A stretch of DNA of 64,000 bases from Actinoplanes lobatus (GCF_014205215.1 NZ_JACHNC010000001.1:129001-193000), one strand, 5' to 3'. Counted from the first letter of the stretch, positions 46,690 to 55,050 are shown. The notes: a model not told the origin generated them from the sequence alone. A program made the numbers and translations.

Positions 46690-47392
46690 CCTGCACGAAC
46701 ACGGCCCCGATGAGGTCCCCCACACCCACCCGGAGCCCGGTGTGGACCCGCACGAGCCGCTGCACACCGGCGCCCGGGCGCTGCGCGTCGGCATCGGCGG
46801 GCCGGTCGGGTCGGGCAAGACCGCCCTGGTCGCGGCGTTGTGCCGGGCCCTCGGCGAGGAGCTGCGGCTGGCCGTCGTGACCAATGACATCTACACCACC
46901 GAGGACGCGGACTTCCTGCTCCGCAACGGCGTGCTCCCGGCCGAGCGGATCCGGGCCGTGGAGACCGGCTGCTGCCCGCACACCGCCATCCGCGACGACA
47001 TCTCGGCCAACCTGGACGCGGTCGAGGACCTGGAGGCGGCGCTCGGGCCACTGGACCTGGTACTGGTGGAGAGCGGCGGCGACAACCTGACCGCGACGTT
47101 CAGCAAGGGCCTGATCGACCAGCAGATCTTCGTGGTCGACGTGGCCGGTGGCGACAAGGTCCCGCGTAAGGGCGGCCCCGGTGTCACCACCGCCGACCTG
47201 CTGGTCATCAACAAGACCGACCTGGCCCCGCTGGTCGGCGCGGATCTGTCGGTGATGGACCGCGACGCGAAGGCCCGGCGTCACGACCTGCCGACGGTCT
47301 TCCTGTCCCTGGCCGAGGACCGGCAGGCCACCCCGGTGGCCGACTGGATCCGCGCCCTGGTGGCGACCCGAACCGCCGTCGCCGGTGCCTGA
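46679..47392 (+). CDS. ureG: Urease accessory GTPase UreG with His-rich N-terminus
   Basis: A SIMIBI GTPase providing energy for nickel insertion. TTG 46679 is set by GGAGGT 8 bases upstream, giving 237 residues. The first 30 residues hold seven histidines (H2, H6, H8, H15, H17, H25, H29), a likely nickel-handling tail. The P-loop GGPVGSGKT is at 40-48. [27 protein letters not shown] with the Cys-Pro-His nickel motif, [10 protein letters not shown], and the guanine specificity motif NKTDLAPL follow. The start lies inside ureF and the end overlaps ureD by 8 bases. No ureE is present in the cluster. Confidence 0.96.
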   Translation: MHPDLHEHGPDEVPHTHPEPGVDPHEPLHTGARALRVGIGGPVGSGKTALVAALCRALGEELRLAVVTNDIYTTEDADFLLRNGVLPAERIRAVETGCCPHTAIRDDISANLDAVEDLEAALGPLDLVLVESGGDNLTATFSKGLIDQQIFVVDVAGGDKVPRKGGPGVTTADLLVINKTDLAPLVGADLSVMDRDAKARRHDLPTVFLSLAEDRQATPVADWIRALVATRTAVAGA

Positions 47393-48215
47393 CCTCGCCG
47401 TCCCGGGGCTCCGGCCCGCGATGGTGTCCGGGGCCGGGCTTGCGGGGGCGAGCCGCTTCATGCGGGCGAGCGCGACCGTCGTGGCCGAGGCGGACGGGCG
47501 GGGCGGAACGCGGCTCGCGGTGCTGAGGGGTGAGTCGCCGCTGTTGCTGCGCCGCACCGGGCCGCGTGGCGCGGGCGGTATGACGGTGCATCTGGTCGGC
47601 GGGGCGGCCGGGCCGCTGCGCGGCGATGACCTGCGGCTGGACATCGAGGTGGGGCCGGGTGCCGTGCTGGAGATGCTCAGTGTGGCGGCCTCGCTCGCTC
47701 TGCCGGGGCGTCCGGGGCCGCCGTCCCGGCTGGCGATCACCGCGACGGTCGCGGCCGGGGGCACGCTGCGCTGGCTGCCGGAACCGCTGATCGCGGCGGC
47801 CGGGTGCGACCACATCGCGGTGACCCGGGTCGAGGTCGCCGACGGCGGCGCGCTGCTCTGGCGTGACGATCTGGTCTGCGGGCGGCACGGCGAGGCGTCC
47901 GGCGCGGTCCGGGCGGACACCACGATCCGGTACGCCGGGGTCACCCTCTACCGGCACGAACTCGCGGTGGGGCCGGCGGCTCCGGGCTGGGACGGCGCCG
48001 CCGTGCTCGGCGGCGGCCGGGCGGTGGGCACGCTGGTGGCCGCCGGTTCCGGCCTCCCGGAGCCCGGCGTGGCCGGCCCGAACGCCGCGGTGATGCCGCT
48101 GGCCGGACCGGGCATGCTGGCCACGGCGGTCGGCGCGGACATCCGCGAGGTGCAGGCCGCCCTCGACCCGCTCTGCCGCCGTTCGGCCTTCCGGTGTGGA
48201 AGCCGGCCGGCCTGA
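47385..48215 (+). CDS. ureD: Urease accessory protein UreD
   Basis: UreD (UreH) is the scaffold that docks UreF-UreG on apo-urease. It is 276 residues from GTG 47385, with family-type beta segments: [54 protein letters not shown] (Pro-Glu-Pro characteristic), and [20 protein letters not shown]. An internal start further in is possible, as the first ~12 residues are not conserved in character. It is the last gene of the operon, convergent with the ABC permease gene (55 bases between stops, no clear terminator). Confidence 0.9.
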   Translation: MPDLAVPGLRPAMVSGAGLAGASRFMRASATVVAEADGRGGTRLAVLRGESPLLLRRTGPRGAGGMTVHLVGGAAGPLRGDDLRLDIEVGPGAVLEMLSVAASLALPGRPGPPSRLAITATVAAGGTLRWLPEPLIAAAGCDHIAVTRVEVADGGALLWRDDLVCGRHGEASGAVRADTTIRYAGVTLYRHELAVGPAAPGWDGAAVLGGGRAVGTLVAAGSGLPEPGVAGPNAAVMPLAGPGMLATAVGADIREVQAALDPLCRRSAFRCGSRPA

Positions 48216-48270
48216 TCGGCAGCACCGCCTGGGGCCTGTGGCTGGCCGCCGTCGGGGTGGTCCTGATCGT

Positions 48271-49491
48271 TCAGCGGCGCAGCGCCTCGACCGGCTCGAT
48301 CCGCGCCGCCCGGTACGCCGGATAGGCCCCGGCCAGCACTCCCGACACCAGCCCGATGAGCGGCGCCGCCGCCACCGTCAGCGGTTCGGCGATCGGTGTC
48401 CACCCCTTGACCGCCGCGGTCGCCACCACCGCGACCACGCCGATGCTGCACCCGAACAGTCCGCCGAGCGCGCCGAGCACCCCGGACTCGGCGAGGAACT
48501 GGGCGGCGATGTGGACCCCGCGGGCCCCGACCGACCGGCGCAGGCCGATCTCCCCGACCCGCTCCAGGACCGCGACGAGCGTGGTGTTCGCGATCCCGAC
48601 CGCACCGATCACCAGGCACACCCCGGCCAGCATGAGGAAGAGGCTGCCTAGGTCGCCGTCCACTTCGTCGCGCAGTTCCCGCGGGTCGGGCGGGGGCAGC
48701 ACGGTGAGCGTGTCCGGGGCGTCCGGCCGCAGCGCCCGCGGCACCTCGGCGGCCACCTGCCGGGCCGCGCCGAGTTCGGTGGCGATCAGCATCTTCGGCC
48801 GTTCCTCGCCGGGCCGGGCGCCGATCACCGGCGCCGAGCCGGATGGGATCATCACGGTCAGCAGCAGGGCCGGCATCCGCTGCACCTGGTCGGTGATCCC
48901 GATGACGCTGTACGGCACCCCGCCGATGAACACCGCGGGCCGCGTGTCGAGCGAGGTGATCCCGAGTTGCCGGGCGATCCCGGCGCCCAGCACGGCGACC
49001 TGCGCCCCGGCCTTCTCGTGGTACGCGTCGAAGGTCCGCCCGGCCGTCATCCGCGGAGCGACGGCGGTGAACAGTCCCGGTGTCACGGCCATCACCGGAA
49101 TGTTCTGCCCGACCGCGGCGACACCCACCGGCGCGGCCCGGACCTGGGCGCCCTCGGCCGGCACCGGCCAGTAGACGCCGCCGCCGACCACGCCGTTGAC
49201 CCGCGCGAGCCGGGTGTCCACGTCCACCGGGAACGGGGTGGGCACCAGGTTCGGGTCGGCCTTGCCGGAGTCCTCGACGGTCACCTCGGTGGCGACCAGC
49301 GCGTTGAACCGGCTGCCGACCTGTCCGGAGGCGGTGGCGGTGAGCCCGAGCACGGCCACGAACGCGCCCACTCCGAGGACCGTGCCGAGGCAGGTGAGCA
49401 TCGCCCGGCCGGGCCGTTGGAGGATGCCGGCGAGCGCCTCGCCGATCAGGTCCCGCGCGGTGATCGACGACAGCTCGATCTTCCCGGTCAC
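48271..49491 (-). CDS. MacB-like ABC transporter permease (FtsX fold)
   Basis: A 406-residue permease. The N-terminal membrane helix is in MLTCLGTVLGVGAFVAVLGL, then an extracytoplasmic MacB_PCD-like domain of roughly 200 residues, then three helices (LGSLFLMLAGVCLVIGAVGI, VLGALGGLFGCSIGVV, APLIGLVSGVLAGAYPAY). Signature sequences are NTTLVAVLERVGEIGLRRSVGA, here RVGEIGLRRSVGA, and the terminal PAYRAARIEPVEALRR. The GTG start overlaps the ATPase gene by four bases. Typed as a mechanotransmission exporter rather than a conventional channel. Substrate unknown. Confidence 0.9.
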   Translation of the reverse strand: MTGKIELSSITARDLIGEALAGILQRPGRAMLTCLGTVLGVGAFVAVLGLTATASGQVGSRFNALVATEVTVEDSGKADPNLVPTPFPVDVDTRLARVNGVVGGGVYWPVPAEGAQVRAAPVGVAAVGQNIPVMAVTPGLFTAVAPRMTAGRTFDAYHEKAGAQVAVLGAGIARQLGITSLDTRPAVFIGGVPYSVIGITDQVQRMPALLLTVMIPSGSAPVIGARPGEERPKMLIATELGAARQVAAEVPRALRPDAPDTLTVLPPPDPRELRDEVDGDLGSLFLMLAGVCLVIGAVGIANTTLVAVLERVGEIGLRRSVGARGVHIAAQFLAESGVLGALGGLFGCSIGVVAVVATAAVKGWTPIAEPLTVAAAPLIGLVSGVLAGAYPAYRAARIEPVEALRR

Positions 49492-50156
49492 GCGGCCACC
49501 CCGTCGCGGATCCGGATGGTCCGCCGGCCGCGGGCCGCCACCGCCGGGTCGTGCGTGATCACCACGATGGTGAGGCCGTCGGCGTGCAGTTCCTCCAGCA
49601 TGACCAGCACGCCCTCGGCGGTGACCGTGTCGAGCGCACCGGTCGGCTCGTCGCAGAGCAGCAGGCTGGGCCGGGTCACCAGGGCACGGGCGATGGCCAC
49701 CCGCTGCCGTTCGCCGCCGGACATGGTGCGCGGCAGCGCGGTGCGCCGGTGGTCGAGGCCGACCCGGCTCAGCGCCTCCCGGGCCCGGGTGCGGCGTTCC
49801 GCGGCCGGCACCCGGTGGTAGAGCATCGACAGCATCACGTTCTCTTCGGCGCTGCGGTTGTCGAGCAGGTGGAACGACTGGAAGACGAACCCGATCCGCC
49901 GGCCGCGCAACGACGTCCGCTCCCGGTCCCGCAGCGTGCCGGTGTCGATGCCGTCCAGCTCGTAGCGCCCTTCGGTGGGCCGGTCGAGGAGCCCGGCCAC
50001 GTTCAGGAAGGTCGACTTCCCGGACCCGGACGGGCCGACCACGGTGACCAGCTCACCGCGTTCGATCACCAGGTCGAAGGGTCGCAGCGCGGGCACCGGT
50101 GGCGGCCCCGGATAGGTGAGCCCCACACCGTCGAACCGGATCACCGGCGCCGTCAT
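49488..50156 (-). CDS. MacB/LolD-type ABC transporter ATP-binding protein
   Basis: A 222-residue ATPase with Walker A GPSGSGKST (41-49), Q-loop FVFQSFHLL with Q93, signature MSGGER (145-150), Walker B LLLCDE (165-170), D-loop GALD and switch histidine in VVITHDP. The short length and sequence AGLLDRPTEG are typical of the partners of FtsX-like permeases. It overlaps its neighbours by four bases on each side, ensuring stoichiometric translation. It energises the permease at 48271 together with the adaptor at 50153. Confidence 0.95.
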   Translation of the reverse strand: MTAPVIRFDGVGLTYPGPPPVPALRPFDLVIERGELVTVVGPSGSGKSTFLNVAGLLDRPTEGRYELDGIDTGTLRDRERTSLRGRRIGFVFQSFHLLDNRSAEENVMLSMLYHRVPAAERRTRAREALSRVGLDHRRTALPRTMSGGERQRVAIARALVTRPSLLLCDEPTGALDTVTAEGVLVMLEELHADGLTIVVITHDPAVAARGRRTIRIRDGVAA

Positions 50157-51547
50157 GTGCCCACCAGGACCTGCGCGCCCGGCTCCAATGCGGCCCCGTC
50201 GACCGTCGTGACCTGCACGAATCCGTCGCCGACCAGGCCCGGGACCACTTCGACCCGCCGGCGTGCCGTGCCGTCCACGACGGTCACCGAGGTCTTGCCG
50301 TCGGCTCCGGCCGACACCGCGGCGAGCGGCACCACCAGGACCTCGCTCTCGCTGGACGCGGCGGTCACGGTGAGCCGGACGTCCTGGCCGGCGAGATCGG
50401 CGTCGAGCCTGCCGGACGGCCCGGCCACCATCTCGTAGCCGGTCAGGGTGGGATCGGCGGTCGCGGCCTCGCCGCCGGCCTGCTCCGGCTGCGCCGGATT
50501 GTCGGCCACGGTCCGCACCACGGCCTTCGCGGTGGTCCCGCTGAGTTCGGAGAGGATCTCCACCGGCATCCCCGGCCTGATCAGATCCTTCTGGTACGCC
50601 GTGAGCTGTCCCCGGACGACCAGTTTGCCCGCCGAGACGGTCAGCAGGGTGTCCTTCGCCTCGGCGCCGACCGATGTGGACACCTTGTCGACCCGGGCCG
50701 GGAAGCCCCGCAGGAACACCGTCTCCCCGGCCGGCACCATCGGCCCGGTCTGCCGGGCCACCCGGTCGCGCTCCCGCTGGGCCGCGAGGAGGTCCTCCCT
50801 GCGGTCGGCGACGGCGATCCGGGCGGCGGCCCGGTCCGCCGCGGGCGCGTTCCGCAGGGTCAGCCGGGCGTCGCGCAGCGCCCGCTCGGCGGCGGTCACC
50901 GCGGCCCGGGCCTGGGTGAGCAGCGTCTCGTCCTCGGTGCTGGCGGGCAGCGGCTCGTAGCCCCGGGACTCGTAGAACCTCCGTACCGCGGACTTCGTGC
51001 CGGCGCCGAACGTGCCGGAGGCGTCGCCGCCGCGCCCGAAGCCGAGCGAGGCCAGCGCCTTCTGCAGCTGGGCCACGTCTCTTCCGGTCGCGCCCGGCCG
51101 CAGGTCCCGGTAGGCCGGGATGGCGCCCGGCAGCGCGAACACCGGGCGGCCGGAGATCTCCATGAGCACCTGGGCGGACGTCACCTTCGACCCGTGCCCG
51201 GCCTTGAGGGCGGTGACCACCGGCGCCGCCTCGGTGCTGCCGCGGGCCACGACGCCGACCGACTGCTCGGCGGCGACCTGACCCCGGAGCACCACCGTGG
51301 CGGTCAGCACCCGGCGCTGCACCGGCTCGGTCAACGTCGACGACGGCGGGGCGGCGGTCTCGGCGGCGACCTGGGCGGGCGACCTGAGCCGGGTGGCGAG
51401 GGCCAGCGCCCCCACGGTGACCAGCACCGAGGCCACCACCGCGTAGAGCAGCAGACGGCGGGCCGGACGGGCGCCCGTGGCCGGGGGCGGCGCGGTGGGC
51501 AGCACCTCGATCCGCTGGGTGGCCGCCGGGTCGGACGGATTCAGCAC
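50153..51547 (-). CDS. Membrane-fusion (MacA/HlyD-like) protein with peptidoglycan-binding domain
   Basis: A 464-residue adaptor from GTG 51547, which lies inside the end of the upstream lipoprotein gene (GTGCTGA overlap). One membrane helix occupies about residues 31-52 (LLLYAVVASVLVTVGALALA). The exterior portion has a biotinyl-lipoyl-like region, then a PG_binding_1 domain (RDVAQLQKALASLGFG, KSAVRRFYESRGY), a coiled-coil hairpin rich in Ala/Arg (RAAVTAAERALRDARLTLR), a beta-barrel, and a C-terminal domain ending VTTVDGAALEPGAQVLV. The PG-binding insert should anchor the exporter to the cell wall. It is co-translated with the ATPase. Confidence 0.88.
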   Translation of the reverse strand: MLNPSDPAATQRIEVLPTAPPPATGARPARRLLLYAVVASVLVTVGALALATRLRSPAQVAAETAAPPSSTLTEPVQRRVLTATVVLRGQVAAEQSVGVVARGSTEAAPVVTALKAGHGSKVTSAQVLMEISGRPVFALPGAIPAYRDLRPGATGRDVAQLQKALASLGFGRGGDASGTFGAGTKSAVRRFYESRGYEPLPASTEDETLLTQARAAVTAAERALRDARLTLRNAPAADRAAARIAVADRREDLLAAQRERDRVARQTGPMVPAGETVFLRGFPARVDKVSTSVGAEAKDTLLTVSAGKLVVRGQLTAYQKDLIRPGMPVEILSELSGTTAKAVVRTVADNPAQPEQAGGEAATADPTLTGYEMVAGPSGRLDADLAGQDVRLTVTAASSESEVLVVPLAAVSAGADGKTSVTVVDGTARRRVEVVPGLVGDGFVQVTTVDGAALEPGAQVLVGT

Positions 51548-52062
51548 TCGTCCGCCAGGATGTACATGCTCGTCGCCTTCCACCGCCCGTCGTACGGGCG
51601 GAACACGATCTCGGTCAGTTGGGCCCGGTCGCCGGCGAGCTGGCCGGGGATCGGGGCGCCGGTGGAACGACTGTGCAGAAGCCACTGTCCGATCGCGACG
51701 CAGTCCACGATACGGCGGTCCGCACCGTCGGATTCCATGCCCTCGATGCGGTGCCCGACCGTACCCCGGCTCACCTGGTCCTCGGCCCTGGCCAGTTCCA
51801 GGTTGGCGCGCAGTGTGGAGAGCAGCGGATCGGCGACGTGCTCGGTGAGGGCCGGCAGTCGCGGGTCGGAGTCCTCGTTCGCCGCGATCCAGGTCGCCCA
51901 GAAGTCGTCGTACGCCGCCCGCACGTCGTCCGGAAGCGGCCGCGGCGCGTCCGGTGCCGTGGTCTGCGGCCCGGCGGCGCCGGACGGGGTGCAGCCGGCC
52001 ACCGCGGCGGCGAGCAGGAGCGCCGTGAACGCCGCCGGTGAACGGGTCCCGGATCCGGTCAC
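51541..52062 (-). CDS. Small lipoprotein in the exporter operon
   Basis: A 173-residue predicted lipoprotein from GTG 52062. The signal peptide is TALLLAAAVAGC with the lipidated cysteine at position 24, then a short Ala/Pro-rich tether and a compact domain (YDDFWATWIAANEDSDPRLP, RGTVGHRIEGMESDGADR, IVFRPYDGRWKATSMYIL). A fold of NTF2/SnoaL-like type is possible, but I cannot confirm it. It overlaps the next lipoprotein gene (GTGA) and the adaptor gene (7 bases). It is presumably anchored to the outer face of the membrane near the exporter. Confidence 0.72.
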   Translation of the reverse strand: MTGSGTRSPAAFTALLLAAAVAGCTPSGAAGPQTTAPDAPRPLPDDVRAAYDDFWATWIAANEDSDPRLPALTEHVADPLLSTLRANLELARAEDQVSRGTVGHRIEGMESDGADRRIVDCVAIGQWLLHSRSTGAPIPGQLAGDRAQLTEIVFRPYDGRWKATSMYILADEC

Positions 52063-52958
52063 CCGCCGGACGCCAGCAGTTCGCCGGCCCGCTTGATCTC
52101 GGCTTCGAGCACGGCCCGGCCGGCGTCGAGCGCGGTCCGGTTCTTGGCGATCAGCTGGTTCTCGTAGCCGGTCTGCACGCCGAACCAGAGTTCCGCCAGT
52201 TTGGTCTTCTCCTTGCACTGCACGTCGGCGACCGCGATGGCGCGCTCGGCCGCGGTGGGGGTGGCGGCCCACTCCTGGCCGGCGGCCTCCATCGGGGTGC
52301 GGTAGCGGTGCCCGGCCGCGGTCATGCACTCGCTCCAGGCCGTCAGCGCGCCGGTCACCCGGGCGTCGGCCTGGGTGGCCTTGCCGGCCTGGTCGGCGAG
52401 CCGGCTCTCGAGTTCGAGGTCGGCCTTCGGCGCTCCCTCACGCAGTTTGCGGGTGGACTCGCCCTGGCAGCCGCCCTCCGGCACGTCCTTGCCGGTCAGG
52501 TCGCCGAACTCGCTGTCGCCGAGCAGGACGGCCCGTTCCAGGCGCTCCTGCGAGCTGGCGGTCCGGCGTTCGACCGGCTTCCGCACCGCCTCCGGCGAGT
52601 GGTAGCCGTACTGGGCGGCCTGCGCCGCGTCGACGATGCCGAGCGGCAGGCCGGTGCTCCAGTCCTTGGTCGCGGCGGGCGGGGCGGGTGGCTGCCAGCT
52701 CGCGAACCCGAGCCGCCGCATGCACTGCTGGATGATCAGGCCGTCGGCCCGGACCAGCGTGGCGAACTGCTCGGTCGAGTACCGGTACGCCATCAGCGGC
52801 AGCGCGCGTGCCGCACCGTCCGTCACCTGGGGCAGGGCGGAGGCGGGCGCGATGCTGGGAGGGGTCAGCGGCGCGCCCTCGGACGCCTCCGGGTCGCCGC
52901 CGCATCCGGCGACGAGCAGCAGGCCGGTGAGTGCGGCGGCCCAGCGGGGGTGGAACAC
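52059..52958 (-). CDS. Lipoprotein with duplicated C-M-x-x-x-G motif, first gene of the exporter operon
   Basis: A 299-residue lipoprotein from GTG 52958, supported by AGGAG upstream (the longer reading to 53003 lacks a signal). The lipobox LLLVAGC has Cys19. The mature protein is mostly helical and charged, with two Cys-Met motifs, QQCMRRLGFASW and SECMTAAGHRYR, plus further cysteines (GGCQGE, VQCKEK) that may form disulfides. I do not recognise a named family. It begins a five-gene chain in which every junction overlaps. A role in binding the exported compound or sensing the envelope is possible. Confidence 0.68.
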   Translation of the reverse strand: MFHPRWAAALTGLLLVAGCGGDPEASEGAPLTPPSIAPASALPQVTDGAARALPLMAYRYSTEQFATLVRADGLIIQQCMRRLGFASWQPPAPPAATKDWSTGLPLGIVDAAQAAQYGYHSPEAVRKPVERRTASSQERLERAVLLGDSEFGDLTGKDVPEGGCQGESTRKLREGAPKADLELESRLADQAGKATQADARVTGALTAWSECMTAAGHRYRTPMEAAGQEWAATPTAAERAIAVADVQCKEKTKLAELWFGVQTGYENQLIAKNRTALDAGRAVLEAEIKRAGELLASGG

Positions 52959-53013
52959 GTGGTAACGCTCCTGTCGATCGATCGGTGTGTCAGAGGCCCG
53001 CACGGCACGGTTG

Positions 53014-53045
53014 AGCCGCGGGGCGCCGCGTAGCGCCCCGCGGCT
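53014..53045 (-). terminator. Terminator hairpin of the SH3-like protein gene
   Basis: A 12-bp perfect stem AGCCGCGGGGCG/CGCCCCGCGGCT with an 8-base loop lies 22 bases after the stop at 53067. It has no T-tract. It separates the SH3-like gene from the exporter operon. Confidence 0.7.
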
Positions 53046-53066
53046 ACCCGCGTGCCGGTGGCGGGA

Positions 53067-53387
53067 TCAGCACATCTCGCCGTTGACCACCGTCAGAAGC
53101 GTCTCGGAGCTGTAGCCCTTCACCGAGGTCCGGCGATTCATGTGGTACTGCCAGTAGCGGTTGCCGCTGACCGTGGAGCCGATCTTGAAGCAGTACTGCG
53201 CGGTCCCGTGGCCGGGCTGGCCGAGACCGTGGATCACGTTGTCGGTGGTGTAGGGCGTGTTCCGGATCCGGACGTCGGTGCCCCGGTAGTCGCCGTACTC
53301 GGTGTGGGCGCTGGCCGGCACGGCCACCGCGAGGGAACCACCCAGTGCCAGCACCGCGGCGCCGACGCCGATCATTGCCTTACGCAT
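53067..53387 (-). CDS. Small secreted SH3-like protein
   Basis: A 106-residue exported protein from ATG 53387 (GGGGAGTG upstream). The signal peptide RKAMIGVGAAVLALGGSLAV ends in PASA before H-T-E-Y. The mature ~78 residues have the bacterial SH3 pattern DVRIRNTPYTTDNVIHGLGQ, and beta-rich VSGNRYWQYHMNRRTSVKGY. Two cysteines (QYCFK and the terminal Cys) may be bridged. SH3b domains often bind peptidoglycan or wall glycans; here the role is unknown. It is monocistronic and divergent from the small HTH gene. Confidence 0.75.
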   Translation of the reverse strand: MRKAMIGVGAAVLALGGSLAVAVPASAHTEYGDYRGTDVRIRNTPYTTDNVIHGLGQPGHGTAQYCFKIGSTVSGNRYWQYHMNRRTSVKGYSSETLLTVVNGEMC

Positions 53388-53631
53388 AATCACTCCCCGT
53401 GTCCGATGTGTGAGCATCGATGCCCGGCCAAGCTAGCGGCCCCCGGACCGAACGATCAATAAGCGCCGGAGATGTTGGCGAGTTTTCGCCATCACAACGG
53501 GTTGACCAACGGCACTCGGTCGATTTCGGAGGGTTCGCGAGGATGCCGTATAGTGACGCCGGATATGGACTGACGCCGATGCCGATCGGAGCCGCCAACT
53601 CCCGGCTTCAGGGCCATGACCAGGGAAGTTC

Positions 53632-53865
53632 GTGTACGACGACGGGGGATTCGACGTGTCGCGAGCACTGACCGAGCGACAGCATCAGATTTTGCTGCTG
53701 ATCTGCGAGGGCGCCACCGATCGCCAGATCGCCGGCCGGGTGGCGGCCAGCGAGCGCACGGTGCAACGGGAGATCGCCGAGATCAGAACGATTCTGGACG
53801 CCTCGTCCCGTACCCAGATCGTGGCCGCCGCGGCCCGCAACGGATTATTGCCGGCCAACCATTGA
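53632..53865 (+). CDS. Minimal LuxR-type HTH protein (77 residues)
   Basis: Almost the entire protein is a GerE/LuxR helix-turn-helix: ALTERQHQILLLICEGATDR, QIAGRVAASERTVQREIAEI, then RTQIVAAAARNGLL. There is no receiver or ligand domain. Two starts are possible: GTG 53632 (AGGGAAG upstream) or GTG 53656 (GGGGGA upstream, 69 residues); I report the longer. A possible -10 element TATAGT is at 53549-53554, but a matching -35 is poor. It is divergent from the SH3-like gene and convergent with the sigma-factor gene. It may act as a stand-alone DNA binder or dimerise with other LuxR proteins. Confidence 0.7.
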   Translation: MYDDGGFDVSRALTERQHQILLLICEGATDRQIAGRVAASERTVQREIAEIRTILDASSRTQIVAAAARNGLLPANH

Positions 53866-53880
53866 AGATGTGAAATGCGT

Positions 53881-53921
53881 AACGGGCGCGGAATGCCGGC
53901 GTAGCCGGATCCGCGCCCGTT
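53881..53921. terminator. Bidirectional terminator between the small HTH gene and the sigma-factor gene
   Basis: A long hairpin: AACGGGCGCGGA (53881-53892) pairs with TCCGCGCCCGTT (53910-53921), and an inner GCCGGC/GCCGG stem caps it. It lies 15 bases after one stop and 9 before the other. On the minus strand it is followed by TTTC-containing sequence. Confidence 0.85.
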
Positions 53922-53929
53922 CGGCGATG

Positions 53930-54832
53930 TCAGGCGGCGACCGCGATCGGCACGCCGTGACTGTCGGTCAGCGCCAGCCGGGTGTGCAGACTCCCCTGCT
54001 GGGCCACCTTCGCGAAGTACTCGCTGCGCCGCCGCTGGAGACAGCCCTTCCGCGTCCGTGGTCCCCCCGCGGCCACGGTGAGCAGTTCCGGCGCGAGCGA
54101 GGAGTTGAGGCCCTCCCGCAGCAACCGCAGCGCCTCGGTGCGCAGCTGCGAGATCCGCGACTCGGTGACCCCGAGCCGGGCGGCCACCTCGCTCAGCGGT
54201 TGTTCCTGGAGGAACGACTCCTCCACCACCTGGCGCAGCCGCTCGGGCAGCGCCTGGATGGCCTGGTGCAGATAGCCGAGGCGTTCCCGCTTGAGCAGCA
54301 GGTCCTCGGGCCCCTCGGAGGTCTCCGGCACCATCTCCTCAGCCGCTCCGGTGGGAAAGCCCTGGAGGCTGAGCAGGGAGGCCTTCTGGACGTCGTCCTC
54401 GACGCTGGCCAGCTCGGAGATGCCGATGCCGAGCATCTCGGCGACCTCGGCGTCGCTGGGGGTGCGCCCGAGAGCGGCGGTGAGTTCCTGACGTGCGGTG
54501 GCGGCGCGCCGGGCCCGTGCCCGTACCGATCGGCTGGCCCAGTCCTGTCCACGGAGCTCGTCGAGCAGGGCGCCCCGGATCCGGACGGCGGCGAAGCGGT
54601 GGAACGGGATGCCACGGGTCACATCGAAGGAGCGGGCGGCGCTGAGCAGGGCCGCGAAACCGGCCGACGAGAGGTCGTCCGCGTGGACATGGCCGGGCAC
54701 CCGGTTGAGAAGCTCCCGGACCAGATGGCCAACCATCGGCATGTTTTCGCGGATCAGGTCCTCGATGTCGTGCGCCGACGGCGCATCGTGTCCGGTGCCG
54801 ATGGTGGCGGGGAGTTCGGTCGTGGCGGTCAC
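53930..54832 (-). CDS. Sigma-28 (FliA/WhiG-type) RNA polymerase sigma factor
   Basis: Group 3 sigma factors of this type control motility or sporulation genes in actinomycetes. GTG 54832 is set by GAGGAGGAC 3 bases before it; 300 residues. Region 2 spans about residues 25-100 (FDVTRGIPFHRFAAVRIRGA, LDELRGQDWASRSVRARAR), region 3 about 115-165, and region 4 about 185-240 (LPERLRQVVEESFLQEQPLS, RLGVTESRISQLRTEALRLL). An extra tail of about 58 residues follows, rich in Arg then Ala/Val, not usual for FliA. FliA versus WhiG cannot be settled; flagellate spores in Actinoplanes would suit FliA. No anti-sigma gene is adjacent. Confidence 0.9.
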   Translation of the reverse strand: MTATTELPATIGTGHDAPSAHDIEDLIRENMPMVGHLVRELLNRVPGHVHADDLSSAGFAALLSAARSFDVTRGIPFHRFAAVRIRGALLDELRGQDWASRSVRARARRAATARQELTAALGRTPSDAEVAEMLGIGISELASVEDDVQKASLLSLQGFPTGAAEEMVPETSEGPEDLLLKRERLGYLHQAIQALPERLRQVVEESFLQEQPLSEVAARLGVTESRISQLRTEALRLLREGLNSSLAPELLTVAAGGPRTRKGCLQRRRSEYFAKVAQQGSLHTRLALTDSHGVPIAVAA

Positions 54833-54934
54833 GTAGTCCTCCTCGCTGGTGCTAACCGGCTGATGAAACCGGCTGACAAGGAGAACAGTGGCCGCCGTGG
54901 GGTGCAGCGGCGGCCGAACTCGGTTGCATTTGTG

Positions 54935-54956
54935 GAGTTTTTTCATGAAAAACCTC
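54935..54956. promoter_or_regulatory. AT-rich inverted repeat upstream of the sigma-factor gene
   Basis: The perfect 14-base palindrome TTTTTCATGAAAAA (54939-54952) is extended by GAG/CTC with one mismatch on each side. It lies about 105 bases upstream of the sigma start codon, in a region otherwise rich in GC. Candidate operator or structured leader element. No promoter could be fixed. Confidence 0.5.
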
Positions 54957-54998
54957 AGGCCGGTGGGGACCATCACGGACCAGCGAGGTTTAAACACG

Positions 54999-55026
54999 GA
55001 ACCCGGCCGCGATCACGGCCGGGTTC
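54999..55026 (-). terminator. Terminator of the 100-residue hypothetical gene
   Basis: An 11-bp perfect stem GAACCCGGCCG/CGGCCGGGTTC with a 6-base loop is followed on the minus strand by CGTGTTT. It lies about 25 bases past the stop at 55051. Confidence 0.85.
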
Positions 55027-55050
55027 GCAAAACGAGGGGGGTGGTGGGCG

